A DNA stretch of 64,000 nucleotides from Pictodentalium vernedei. Lineage: Eukaryota; Mollusca; Scaphopoda; Dentaliida; Dentaliidae. Position numbers and translations under genes: made by a program. Below are positions 47,026 through 57,925 of the stretch, one piece after another. The first letter of the stretch is position 1; the number at the start of each line of letters is the position of its first letter. The stretch covers positions 452,848,287-452,912,286 of the forward strand of contig CM062296.1 in assembly GCA_031216915.1 (NCBI GenBank), written 5' to 3'. The notes under the pieces were generated by a model. That model made no database searches. It was not told the DNA's origin and worked only from the letters and a program-made list of their open reading frames with translations.

Positions 47026-47589
47026 GAAAAAACTGCTGTAACAGTACATAAGGCTACTATAGCATCCTACAACGGCATTAAATGTCCTGACGCCAAGGAA
47101 TACAACACTGAGAAGGAACAGACCAACTTATTCCCTCTAATGGCTCTATTCCAAACAAGACAGCTGTCTCAGCCTAACTATGCACTACGGAACCTCTATT
47201 CATAAAGAATAGGGTATTGCATTTCTTATACTATTGCTAATTAAGGCAAGGAAGGTGTAATTAATTGGGACAAAAGCCCTCGACACCTGAACCAAAAGAT
47301 CAGGGAATGAAGGATCTTCATTTTTCCTTCGCCCGGTATGATAAGCTGTTTTTTGCCTAGCAAATGCAGGCTTATATTCAGATGGAACAAGATTCTAAGA
47401 GCTTATGACTAAAATTTCATAGTCTTAAAGTGCCCTTCTGTGAGGGATGGAGACTCACCGTCCGTCGCCCTCTCACCATCCAAATGTTCCATCTGAAAAT
47501 ATGGTCAACTCCATCCAACTGAACGGATGACTGGACCAATGCAGCACCGTCTGACAGCTCACCATCGGAGCCTTGAAACAGTAGTATGG

Positions 47590-47940
47590 GGAGTACTGGC
47601 GAAGCGAGACACGTTCTCGTTAGATCACTGAAGTTAAGCAACGTCGAGCCTGGTTTATTGATTCAGGTACTTCCGGTAATAGTGGCTGGTGTGCGATCAG
47701 CGAAGTTTGAATGTGTGATTCTGCGACGTTGCATCACATGCTGGCTGTGAACATTGGGAATGTTCACCAGTACTTGGCAATCCCCACCATACCTAGGTGT
47801 AAATTAGGGACCTGTTGAGGTGCATGCCTTGTGTGCCCATCTGGGGAGCACCAGCAGTATGCTCCGTTGAGTTGAGCTGAGAGCCTGAGAATGTCATAGA
47901 ATGAATAAAGGGTGTGAACATCTGTGATACGGGGTAATAA
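47590..47940 (+). repeat. 5S rRNA-derived, SINE-like segment
   Basis: 47614-47656 resembles the internal part of 5S rRNA: tctcgttagatcac, then gaagttaagcaacgtcgagc and ctggttt, equivalent to the A box and intermediate element. The canonical C-box TACTTGGATGGG is degenerate, so this is not a working 5S gene. The following 280 bp (to gaataaagggtgtgaaca) looks like a SINE body. A 5S-headed SINE is the best fit; boundaries and duplication are uncertain. Confidence 0.6.
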
Positions 47941-48249
47941 TGTAAGTCAGAGAGCACTGCGGTGGATTCTAGATGTTAACATTGCATTATTACCAGCGAC
48001 TACTGGAATGCTGCGATACGCAAAGCAATCTGCAGTAGCCGGTCCGTGACCGAGGTGAGCAGAGCAATGATAATCCACTTGTTACCATAAGCTGCTTACG
48101 GGGCGGAGATCTGGCCCCAGATCCTCGACACATGTCCTGTATAAAAATGCCTCGAACGACTAGCTATCAACCCAAACATGCGAAGTCGGATAGCTAGTCT
48201 GCTGTCAACGTGCTTCATAATGAAGCAGGGGAAGATGCCATAGCTGCAA

Positions 48250-49480
48250 CTGGATCCGGCTGCAGTGCAGAAGGAACGTCCCGAACCGTAAGCATGAACA
48301 GGCGGCCTAGCCCACTAAAGTTTCTCGAATCAAAAACAGTTGACCCCTACTGTTGACGGAAAGGAGAGGGTTCTCCAGCTCGCGGTCTGCTCCAGACCTC
48401 GCAGAGCATTCTGTTAGAAACTTGTAGGCATCTATCCCTTAGCGTGCATATCCATGGAAGAAGAGGAAGCCGTAACAACAGCCGACCCTGGCTGAAGTGC
48501 GGAAAAAGCATCCAAACTCATCACACTCTGGACGGATGCTCCTACTCATTGAAGTTTCTTACAACACAAAACAGTCGTCCCTGACTGTTAATGGGAAGAA
48601 AAACGCTCTGCACTCGCGATCTGTCCCCAGATCTCGCCAAGTATCCCACTTAGAAACTTCTAGGCTAATTCCCCTTACGTGTGCTTCCACGTAAGCAGAA
48701 GAACCCATAACTGCCGCCGGCCCCAGCTGCAGTGTGGAAGGAACATTCCGTTGCGTGTTCCGACTCAATATGGTGTCTTACGACGGACACAGTCAACCTC
48801 CGACTGTTAACGGCACAGAGAGGGTTCTCCAATCAGTGATCTGACCCCAGATCTAGCCGAGCGTCCCGTAGAGAAACTTCTGGCTTCTTCTACATGCACA
48901 ACTGACTGGACTGACCCAGCACCATCAGATGGCTCACTACCGTAGTCTGCTGATGGGTGCCCCTTGCTGGGTTTTTAAGCTGTGATAAGCTGCGCAAATT
49001 GTGATACCAAGTCCTTTACAGAGGCTTGTGGAGCAGCAGCTTATTCTCTGCCACATGTTGCAACCGGGATGGAGATATAGCCGCCGATCTCTTCATCGAA
49101 CGTCCCAATTGCAATGAATCAAGCCTCAAATCACTAGCTACAGGATGGACTGACTTTCTTTTCCTTCTTTCTTCAAGGGTAAAGATTGGAGCACCTTCGC
49201 TCGGCTGCATAAACATCTCTAGTCGGGTAGCTAGTGTGCGGTCGCATGTGCTTCGCTAAAGCAAAGGAAGGGGCCAGCTGCAGTGTATAAGGAGCATCCC
49301 GAGCAGCCAGGGAAGACGTTAGCTCAGACTCAGTGCAAGTTTCTCAAAGTAATAGTCAACACCGACTATTACTGGGTTAGAGAAGGCTCTCCCACTCGCG
49401 GTTTGATGCAGACCTCGCCGAGCTTCCCAAAGAGAAACTTGCAGACTTCTTCCCCTTATTTTGCCGTCATCACTGGGTGA
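48250..49480 (-). repeat. Tandem repeats in the Gag-like region of copy D
   Basis: A unit of roughly 240 bp occurs about four times (near 48255, 48505, 48735 and 49265) with markers gctgcagtg, aacagtcg-ccctgactgtta, ccccagatctcgcc and agaaacttct. The minus-strand frame 49016-49216 (SVHPVASD, PSRLQHVAENK) resembles the Gag-like HPVAKDTRP segment of copies A and B, but no long frame survives. Confidence 0.65.
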
Positions 49481-50150
49481 GCTTTTGATTAAAAGGTGCT
49501 CGCTCTACCCAAATCTACGCTCTCCTTGAATCTACAGCTCTGTTACTCCTCAGAGCACAACAATGGCACACATTCTGGATGGGTATCACAATACCTTCAC
49601 CATGTTCTTGTTCCTCTGGAAAAGAAACTGAGAAGTCGAATTATCTTGCGGTGACAGCCCCGACATCACAACTTCACCGCAAATACACAGTGCGACACCC
49701 GCTTCCAACGTGGTGTTCTAATGAGTTCACCCTGACCACACAAATCGGACCAGAATCAGTAGGAGTGCAGTGACTACAGGCAAGGCAACAAGCATGTAAA
49801 TCCGATGTAGATTATGCCCTACACTGAGAGCAGTAATTCATAAATAATTATAATCCAACAAGTTCACTGCACTCAACATCTAACATATAATCATACAATA
49901 TAAGGATGCATGACAAAGACAATCAAAAATAATTTTGAAATAAATTAAAACAAACTTTTTCCAAATTTTTTTTTGTTTTTGAAAATGCCTAAGTTCCATG
50001 AGGAAACCACACGAGCCCAAGGGCATCCCAACAGAGCCTAAGTGTGGACAACACCAAAATATTAAAGCTACACTACCGGAATATTAATAAATATATCCTA
50101 ATATAATTGTGATGAAATAAAACCCTGAATATTACCTGTTAAGGGCATTG

Positions 50151-50400
50151 TTAACTGGTAGAGTGCTGGAAGCCCATATTTGGGCTTTATTCTGAAGTAC
50201 AGGTACTACAACTTTAAGGCTTCACACTCAGAGGATGTGCTTCATATTATCTTTGAAGGGAAATAATTTAGTCTGTAAGGATTTGCTTTGTTGCAATTTA
50301 CGAGAGAGTGCCTTCAGGCACTCTCTCATAAATTGCAACAAGGCAAAGACTTGGGAACACACTTTGATGACCAAAAATAATTTAGCACTCTACCAGTTAA
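50151..50400. mobile_element. Foldback MITE inside copy D
   Basis: Perfect ends ttaactggtagagtgct and agcactctaccagttaa. The centre is a hairpin (about 50287-50345) with arms ttgttgcaattta and gagagtgcc meeting at tcag. No coding content. Confidence 0.85.
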
Positions 50401-50654
50401 AAGTAAACAACGTCAGGATAGAAAAACCGTAAACTAGACAAAAGGCACACAAAAGGCCCAAGTCAGTAAATAATTAACTGATACCTGATGCAAAGCAAGA
50501 TCTTCATGTGAAGAAAGAACAATGCATCTGGTAGGATATGCAAGACAAAAACGACCCAACACCTCTAGGGTGAGGACGTAACCATGGGGATAAACAGGAT
50601 AAACCTTCTGCACAGCACGTTAAACTCCCAAGAAATTTAATAAAAAATTTCAAT

Positions 50655-51345
50655 AAAAACAAGAGCGCACGTATTGCTGAAGCAATACAATGTCCCCTAC
50701 TGGACTAATGAGCATTAATAATTATACAAATGTTATAACCTAGATGTGATCAGTATGAATTCCATTGAAGCATTTCCAAAAAAGTCCGGAAAACTGATAT
50801 TTTGGCGCTTTTCTATATTTCCAAGGGCCATAACTCACACAAGAAAAATGTAATCAGCATGAAACTCAAACTTGATCTGTAAGTCATCGTTCTATAGTAG
50901 GTTACCAAGAATGAAATCATTCGGTTGAAGCATTTCCAAAAAAAGTCCGGAAAACTAAAGTATGACTGACAGACTGACTGACAGAGTGCAAATGAAACTT
51001 GATCTGTAAGTCATCGTTCTACAATAGATTACCAAAAATGAAATCATTCCGTTGAAGCGTTTACAAAAAAAGTCCGGAAAACTGATATTTTGGCGCGTTT
51101 CCATATTTTCAAGGGCCATAACTCACACCAGAATAAGGCAATCAGCATGAAACTCAAACTTGATCTGTAAGTCATCGTTCTATAGTAGGTTACCAAAACT
51201 GAAATCATTCCGTTGAAGCGTTTTCAAAAAAAGTCCGGAAAACTGATATTTTGGCGCTTTCCATATTTCCATAACTCACACAAGAATAATGCAATCAGCA
51301 TAAAACTCAAACTTGACAATGTCCCCTACCGGACTAATGAGCATT
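50655..51345. repeat. Dispersed repeat with tandem units inside copy D
   Basis: Starts aacaagagcgcacgtattgc. A unit holding aaagtccggaaaactgatat, aagggccataactcacac and gatctgtaagtcatcgttct recurs near 50780, 51065 and 51230, and a short phrase (tgtcccctac-ggactaatga) is present at both ends. It resembles the class at 20215-22172 in design. Confidence 0.65.
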
Positions 51346-51831
51346 AATAATTATACAAATAGATAGGACTTCTAATTTTCGGTATTGTATGCAAATTTGG
51401 GGGATTGGGGGGGTTCAAAATTTATGTTTGGCCCTTGATAATATTGAGTTTGCACCAGCTAAGTCTGGGCCATTGGTTATTAGTATAAAAATATGGCTTC
51501 TTGTTTTCATTTATGTATGATGTAATGCACAATGTTTAGAAGCAGAACATAATCTAATAATGAGAAGACACTGTTCGAGTTATTAGGTTATGCTGGTTTA
51601 GAGCTGAAATGGTTCACCGATTAATCAATGATCAACATCTTGATCGATCCAAAAAGTAACTGATCGATTGACTGTTACTTTTGAACTACTGTATTATGTG
51701 GGTTAACAAAGGAACAAACTTGCAAACATTGTCAATTATATGAGACAGAGTAAAGAATGCAAGTTACTTGCTGACATACTTGTTTACTTGCATGATCATC
51801 ATACTGTATCAGTAGCTGGAAATGGTCATTC

Positions 51832-52079
51832 TTAACTCTTTACCCATTGCGGGTAGCAGACGATACTTGCAAAATAAATTCCTGAATTACTAAAAAAATT
51901 TAATTTTTGTCTCAAAAACATAGTTTGTGACCCCTCATTGGAACTCCCTCAACGAGCTCGTTTCAATGAGGGGCCAAAAGCTATGTTTTTGAGACAAAAA
52001 TTGAAAACATAATAAATTTGAATGGAGATTTCTGTATATAGGCCTAGTTGGTTTTGTTTGTTACATTGGTTAAAGGGTT
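51832..52079. mobile_element. Palindromic MITE copy
   Basis: Ends ttaactctttaccc and ttaaaggg. The central hairpin has arms tttttgtctcaaaaacatag and gacccctcattggaac. Same family as 11148-11640 and 18845-19022. Confidence 0.75.
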
Positions 52080-53098
52080 CATGCTGTAAATCATCAACGG
52101 TATGGCAATTATTCAGATATCTATTTGGACAAGTGATTAATCGATCAAGAAAATCCTTTAACCGTTTCAGCTCTATGCTGATTCTGGTGCATGTGCAATG
52201 CACACATGCATGGGCATTAGAGTTGGGAGGTCTTCATTTTTCGGTTTCGGTTTCAGGAAAAAAACTTTGGTTTCGGTTTGGTTTTTCTATGCGTTAAGAA
52301 GAACAGATAGTAAATAACCTTTCAGTCTCCTCAACTTGAAAAAAATTTGCAATAGATTGTATGCCACAACTCACCACAAAAGCCGAGCTGTATTGAGTTC
52401 ATAACTTCACTTGGATCATTCTCATTTCAATTTCTCATGCATTCTAGGGGAACAGATGTTAAGACTATTCAATCGGAAAAAAACATAAATCAGAGTGCCA
52501 AATGAAACAAGTCCATCTAATCTATTAGTCCAGGCACATTAGACATAAAAATGAGAAAGTAAGGAAAAAAATCGGAGAAAGCTGATTTTTTTATATGTTT
52601 CCGGGACACATATTGCGGATAAAGTGTGAAAAGTCCCCGCGAATCCGAGTTGAGCTTTTTTAGTTATAGCGTTTTTTTGATGAAAAAAAAAATTTAAAAA
52701 AAAATTCGACCTAGCTCCATATTTCTCATTCTTATTCGCCTTAGTAGGGTGAGAATCATAAATATCGTGCTGAATTATATTGAGAATACATATCCCCAAC
52801 AGAAAATGCCAACTTTGTACCAATCCTCACACTCAATGGTGAAATATTCACGAAAATGTACAAAATTACGAAAAAAAATTTATTGTTTTCATACACACAC
52901 CGGTACACAACGTCCATTAAATCAAATCTACGACTACTTTGGGAGTTAAATTATATATCAAAAATTGCAGAAAAGCAGTGGCTTTATAATGATATATAAC
53001 AATAGTCATTTATTCCATAATGAACTGGTGAAACGTGTGAAATATTAACCATACCCCCTAAACTCAAATTCAAACGGCATCGACTTTTCTCATTCAAG

Positions 53099-55723
53099 TA
53101 CCGTATTATATCATCGTTTCAATTTCCATGTTCGATTAAATCACATAATGTGGTGTTCGCCTACACTCAAGACGCATTGGCATGTAATGTGTGCACGTCT
53201 TCATCAGATAAGTTGACAAAAGTTTTCGTTAGACTCGGCGGTTTCCATATGATTATGTCATATTTAGGGGCAATTGGTTCGATCATGGCTGGTAGCGGCT
53301 TGGATGAACTTTGGGGGACTGTTTATGCTGGTGGGTCAATCCATCATTTGATCAGTGGTCATGCATATTCAAGAGCAGTTCGTGCCCATTTGCTAACACA
53401 AATTGCCATTACAAAACTTGTGTTTGAAGAAAGCCGAACACTAGATAACATAGACTGCACAGAAGTCAATGAAATATTCTGTGGACTTGCCAGAGGTGAC
53501 TGTACAACAGCTGACGCTGTCAATCAAGAAAATGTCAACCATCTACTGTCAAAATTACACGAACTGCTCCAGAATGCATCCGTAGGACGCACAGGAAAGC
53601 TTTGGGTACAATACTACGAGCAGATAGGTCTTCTCCAGTTGTTCTTGAGAGCAGAGTGCACAGGCGACTGGGAACTCCACACATATTGTGTTCGCAATAT
53701 GATTCCAGTATTTCACGCAGGTGGTCATTTTGCATACACAAAAAGTTCTCATCTCTATTTGCAGCAGATGAATGAGCTAACAGAAATAATGCAACAGGAT
53801 GATTTGAAGTTGTTCACTGAGAAAGGTTACTTTACCATAAGTCGCTCAGATCAATTCTGGGACGGGATATATTCTGATCAGACCATAGAGCAGTGTTTAA
53901 TGAGAATGTTCAAGCTCCCTGGTGGTCTCACACATGGCAGGGGAATAACCGATAGCACTGTTGCGAAATGGGTACATGGACTACCTCTTTGCCTTCCGAT
54001 ATGTAATGCTCTCGAAAATTTTGTTCATGTTCACACTGGTCATGGCGAACAACATCGGGATCTCCGTCAAAGTTCACAATTGACTGATGCCAATGATATC
54101 ACCAAATTATTGAACTGGCTCAGAGTGCATTCCCCCTTTCAGAATAGAGATCCACTACCATTAGTCTCTATAGCGACCGGGCTTGTGGCTGACGAAACTG
54201 TGAACTGTGACCAAGTTCGCAAAATTGGTGAATGTTGCGTATCGAATGTTGTAAGCAAAACATTCAACAGCATCAAACTGCGACGTGTTGACACTGTGAA
54301 GTCTTTCGCATCGATGGCAAATAGCATCAAAGTCCGTGGAAGTAAGGTAGTGATTGACCCCACAATTCTGTTCAACCGCATCACATGTGTTATTCAGTCA
54401 CAAGCAGAGATGGAAGAGTATCTCAAATATGAACTCGCCCCGAAACCACCAGCATTGTTTGATTCTGCTGGAATGAGGAAGACACAGAAAAGCACGCTTG
54501 GTAAGATCCTCAAAACATACGGTTTCGAGCAAACTAAAATCCCAGAACATTCTCTGTTTGTTGTAGATGGTGGATTTTTATTGAGGGCAGTTGTATGGCC
54601 TAAACAGTTGTCATATAAGGACATATGTACATCATATTCCAATTATCTCGTGAGACATTTTGGGGCGAACGTCGTGGTTGTTTTGGATTGTTTTGCTTGT
54701 ACAATGTCGACAAAGGGCATGGAACAAGCCCGTAGATCTAAAGACAGGTATTCCATTGATATCAATATCTCACCCGAGTTACCAGCCACCACACCCCAAT
54801 CCGATTTCCTTGCAAATGCCAAGAACAAAACCCAACTGATCGATCTTCTAATGCAGGAGCTATCTGCTATCAATATTCAGTCCAAGCAGGCCGAGGCTGA
54901 TGCTGATGTACTGATAGCCGAAACTGCACTTGACATCGCTCAAGATGACAACAATGTTGTCGTTGTGGGAACAGACACAGACTTGTTAGTCATTCTTACC
55001 TCTCGAGTTCAACCGGGATGTAATATTCACATGATGTATTCCATTACCCCAAACTTATTAGTTTCAGTTAGTGAAATAGCAACCAAAATGGGTGACCATA
55101 GAAGCAACCTCCTTGTAGCACATTCTATAAGTGGTTGTGACACTACTTCTGCACTCTTTCGAGTTGGTAAGAAGAAAGTATTCAGTACAATTGTCTCCGA
55201 TGTTACTAGCGACTCACAACAGTATGTCAACACAATTTTGGCGGATGACAGTACACCAAGTGCAGTAGACGCTGCCGGGGAACAACTTCTGATCTTATAC
55301 GGGAGTAAAACTGTTTCCTCTCTCGACCAATATAGATATGTCACTTACAAGCGTTATGTAGCAAAATCTAAACTGAATAAACCCATCGACCTAGCCTCAC
55401 TCCCACCAAGCAGCGATGCTGCACAACAACATGTCTACAGATGTTATCTCCAGGTCCAACAATGGCTGGGCACTTCGCTTCCTCCGACGGATTGGGGGTG
55501 GTCGCTAGACAATGGACTTCTTGTACCGACTGCAGCCACAAAGCCATGTGCCCCCGATAACCTACTGAATCTGATCAGTTGTGGTTGCAAGAGTGCTTGT
55601 ACAAAAAGGTGTGGGTGTAAGAAGGCTGGACTCTCTTGCTCAGGTTTGTGCAATTGCAGTTCGGATTCTTGTAACAACCACAGAAACACTGTCCTGTCGG
55701 AAATTTCTGAGTTCGATGAATAA
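53099..55723 (+). CDS. Large TE-encoded protein: transposase-like region, XPG/PIN-like nuclease, CXC domain
   Basis: The frame is open from 53024 to 55723 (857 residues from the GTG at 53150), but the first ATG is at residue 34, so 53150 is not a real start. An acceptor-like cttttctcattcaag ends at 53098, so this may be a last exon with earlier ones lost or elsewhere. Residues 27-120 (VRLGGFHMIMSYLGAIG, MAGSGL) and 150-210 (GDWELHTY, HAGGHFAY) look like the conserved transposase-like part. Residues 468-670 form a FEN1/XPG-like PIN nuclease with acidic sites VVDGG (Asp473), VLDCF (Asp513), EADAD (582-586), GTDTD (607-611) and SGCD (Asp664). Residues 811-841 are a cysteine-rich CXC (tesmin/TSO1-like) motif. 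No stop interrupts it, so it is recent or under selection. It could also be a domesticated gene. Confidence 0.75.
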   Translation, partial: YRIISSFQFPCSIKSHNVVFAYTQDALACNVCTSSSDKLTKVFVRLGGFHMIMSYLGAIGSIMAGSGLDELWGTVYAGGSIHHLISGHAYSRAVRAHLLTQIAITKLVFEESRTLDNIDCTEVNEIFCGLARGDCTTADAVNQENVNHLLSKLHELLQNASVGRTGKLWVQYYEQIGLLQLFLRAECTGDWELHTYCVRNMIPVFHAGGHFAYTKSSHLYLQQMNELTEIMQQDDLKLFTEKGYFTISRSDQFWDGIYSDQTIEQCLMRMFKLPGGLTHGRGITDSTVAKWVHGLPLCLPICNALENFVHVHTGHGEQHRDLRQSSQLTDANDITKLLNWLRVHSPFQNRDPLPLVSIATGLVADETVNCDQVRKIGECCVSNVVSKTFNSIKLRRVDTVKSFASMANSIKVRGSKVVIDPTILFNRITCVIQSQAEMEEYLKYELAPKPPALFDSAGMRKTQKSTLGKILKTYGFEQTKIPEHSLFVVDGGFLLRAVVWPKQLSYKDICTSYSNYLVRHFGANVVVVLDCFACTMSTKGMEQARRSKDRYSIDINISPELPATTPQSDFLANAKNKTQLIDLLMQELSAINIQSKQAEADADVLIAETALDIAQDDNNVVVVGTDTDLLVILTSRVQPGCNIHMMYSITPNLLVSVSEIATKMGDHRSNLLVAHSISGCDTTSALFRVGKKKVFSTIVSDVTSDSQQYVNTILADDSTPSAVDAAGEQLLILYGSKTVSSLDQYRYVTYKRYVAKSKLNKPIDLASLPPSSDAAQQHVYRCYLQVQQWLGTSLPPTDWGWSLDNGLLVPTAATKPCAPDNLLNLISCGCKSACTKRCGCKKAGLSCSGLCNCSSDSCNNHRNTVLSEISEFDE

Positions 55724-55796
55724 TATGTATATAGGTCATGTCATTTCTGTTTTTTAGCGTTGATAATAGTCAATGTAACTTAATCCATGTTGATTG

Positions 55797-55860
55797 ATTT
55801 GTACATTCTGTAAATATTATTTACTTATTTTTGTACATTCTGTAAATATTATTTATTGAT
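55797..55860. repeat. Short tandem duplication after the XPG-CXC ORF
   Basis: ttgtacattctgtaaatatt followed by atttactta is repeated immediately (two units of about 30 bp). It could lie in the 3' UTR. Confidence 0.7.
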
Positions 55861-56454
55861 CTAATGCTGCCAGACACAGACGTGTCTGTTCGGTCCCAAG
55901 CCCGAAAATAGTTGAGTTCTCATGCTGACGAATTTTATGCCAAAAGGGGAACTCGGCCAGAAGCAGAGGGGGTCTTCCATAATGTCTATTTTGTAAGCAA
56001 TGATAAAAGTCTTCAAATGGTGGTGGATTTTTTATCGTCTGTCCAACTAACATCCCGTTCTGTACTACGACCCTTTGGGCAAATCCGTTAGGAAAATCGT
56101 CATTTTTTGCGTAAATCCGATACTTTTTTGTGAATTTTCAATAATTTTTTGCAGAAATTGTCACAGAATGCACATTTTCCTCTAGGTAAATGTATATTAG
56201 ACATTATGTAGCTCGAAATACGCGTAAACAAAAATTACAGTTGGATCAATTCGAGGTTACAAAGTTTGTGCGATTTTTTTTTATTTTTTTCAAACGCGTT
56301 TTCAAAAAAAGGCTGTAGAAAAAAAAGCTCAACTGGGATTTTAGGGGACTTTTGTCTAATCGTTCAGTGACATGTACTCGACATTCCCTGAAAAAATCAG
56401 CTTTCTCCGATTTTTTTCCCTAGTGAAACCTAATGTTCTTGGGCTATATGTTGC

Positions 56455-56533
56455 GTTCTCATTGTCATATTTTCTGCCTTATTGACTCGTCCACCAGATG
56501 AGTCAATAAGAGAAAAAATGTGACAATTAGAAC
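56455..56533. repeat. Hairpin-forming inverted repeat
   Basis: Arms gttctcattgtcatatttt and ttattgactc are mirrored around tccaccag. It directly joins the Academ-like right end to the next foldback element. Confidence 0.7.
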
Positions 56534-56540
56534 ATGATGT

Positions 56541-56799
56541 ACAGTACGTGGAGAGTGTATTATCACTAAATCACCCGCAGAGTGGAGATTCCACCCAAGC
56601 AATAATTGTAAATTTGTTGCAAAGCATAACAAGCACAAGCAAAGTTTCAGCCAGTGGACCTCCGGGTTAAACCCGGAGGTCCATTGGCTGAAACATTGCT
56701 TGTGTTTTTAGTTGATATATACAAAATACGAAAGTTATAGTTTGGGTGATAACTCCACTCCGTGGGTGATTTAGTTACAATCCACTCTCCACGTACTGT
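56541..56799. mobile_element. Foldback MITE, copy 1 of a pair
   Basis: Ends acagtacgtggagagtg and cactctccacgtactgt. The inner ctaaatcacccgcagagtgg is mirrored by ccactccgtgggtgatttag. The centre is a hairpin at cctccgggttaaacccggagg with tttcagcca arms. Confidence 0.85.
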
Positions 56800-57469
56800 A
56801 TTCTCCCCTTTACCGGACAGACTTAGTGACGAGAGCCCATAGTGGTTTTTGGTCCAGTTTCCTACAATAAGATAGTTTGATCAGTTTTCGCAAACAGTAA
56901 AACCGTTCAGCCGTTTTTGGCTGGGTCTTGCGGTTTGGTTTTCTGGTTTACTGCAAATACTAAAACCAAACCAGAAAACAAAAAAAAACACACAGCCCTC
57001 ATGTGCATTACATCATACACAGAACAAAACCATGAAGCGATATTCAAACTAGGCTGAAAAACAGTCACCCATGTTCAACACACGATAACCAATAAATAAG
57101 ACTAAAATACTGGAATACTAGTCAAAACGTCCGTTTTCAAAAACGTCCGATTTTGAAAAATGTCTGGTCAAAACGTCCGATTGAATTGGTCAAAATGTCT
57201 GATGGTATTAGTCAAAGTGTCCGATGATATTGGTCAAAACGTCCGATTCCCGAAACATTTTCTTTCTTTACTGATATATTATATATATTTAATTAGTTAT
57301 TTGAGTTCTCATTTGAGTCTTTGAAAATTCAAAGGCTATTTGAAGATAGGGTTCACAGTGTTCACACTCCGTAAACATTGTTGAATTACCGGAGGTGTTC
57401 CGCATTGTTTTACTGCATAAACATCATTGATTAATTGTGTTCAGTTCTTAAGTTTCTTTAATCTTCATT

Positions 57470-57925
57470 ATGTTTGAAGATAAAAAATCTGTTATTTGTT
57501 TTGATGTCTCAGCGCAAAAAAATGATTACCGTGCCATCTTCAATGAGTTAATTGACATTTTACAGTCTGAACCGGTGGTTGAAGAAGTTATGGTTGATTT
57601 TGAAAGAGCCATTTGGAGTGCTATTCAACAAACTTCCTTGGTTGACGTAAGCGTACATGGATGTTGGTTCCATTGATCCCAGGCAGTCTACCGACGGGTG
57701 AAAGAATTGGGTTTGAAAACGGCATACAATTCTCAACATAGTGTTCGAATGTACATTCGAAAGTTGATGGCTTTACCACATCTCCCTGCCTCTCACATAC
57801 CGAGGGCCTTTGATGAACTGAAAAGCACACTCATAGAACTACTTGACTACATGGACAAAACGTGGATAAGTAGCTTGTCTAGACCACCATCAGCATGGGG
57901 CACATTCCAGAGGTCAGTCTTTTAG
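57470..57925 (+). pseudogene. MULE transposase fragment with a stop
   Basis: VVEEVMVDFERAIWSAIQQT and VSVHGCWFH give the second catalytic Asp region and the C/H motif (GCxFH) of MULE transposases. After one in-frame TGA at 57675-57677 the same frame continues QAVYRRVKELGLKTAYN and RKLMALPHLPASHIPRAFDEL, typical of the family. The first Asp and the final Glu regions are not present. So this is the middle of a transposase, killed by a stop and truncated at its 3' side by the LINE segment. It starts at MFEDKKSVICFDV, which may not be the native start. Confidence 0.8.

Larger units (their letters stand above)
44751..51492 (-). mobile_element. Non-autonomous, mosaic DIRS relative, copy D
   Basis: The 3' side has two nested terminal blocks (44751-45000 and 45007-45480) with ggcccagacttagctggtgc and aatttaaagtaattt edges, diverged from copies A to C. 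The 5' side ends near 51361-51492 with the complementary block. 50560-50640 matches copy A 7186-7266 (tagggtgaggacgta, actcccaagaaattt), so the 5' region is shared. No RT, RNase H or recombinase frame is visible between, only tandem repeats and later insertions, so it would need enzymes from an intact relative. Boundaries are approximate. Confidence 0.65.
52527..56445 (+). mobile_element. TIR transposon coding for an XPG/PIN-CXC protein (Academ-like)
   Basis: Imperfect inverted ends of about 150 bp frame the ORF. The left starts agtccaggcacatta and the right, read inward, agcccaagaacatta. Shared blocks are atcggagaaagctgat (52570-52585 and 56396-56411 complement), aaaagtcccc and gttgagctttttt. 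I found no clear target duplication. XPG-like nuclease linked to a transposase-like N-terminus and a CXC domain is, to my knowledge, a feature of Academ-type elements. The assignment is inference and needs a profile search. Confidence 0.65.

Noticed and set aside
47614..47656. A functional 5S rRNA gene
   Set aside because: Only the central part matches; the C box, ends and terminator are not present.
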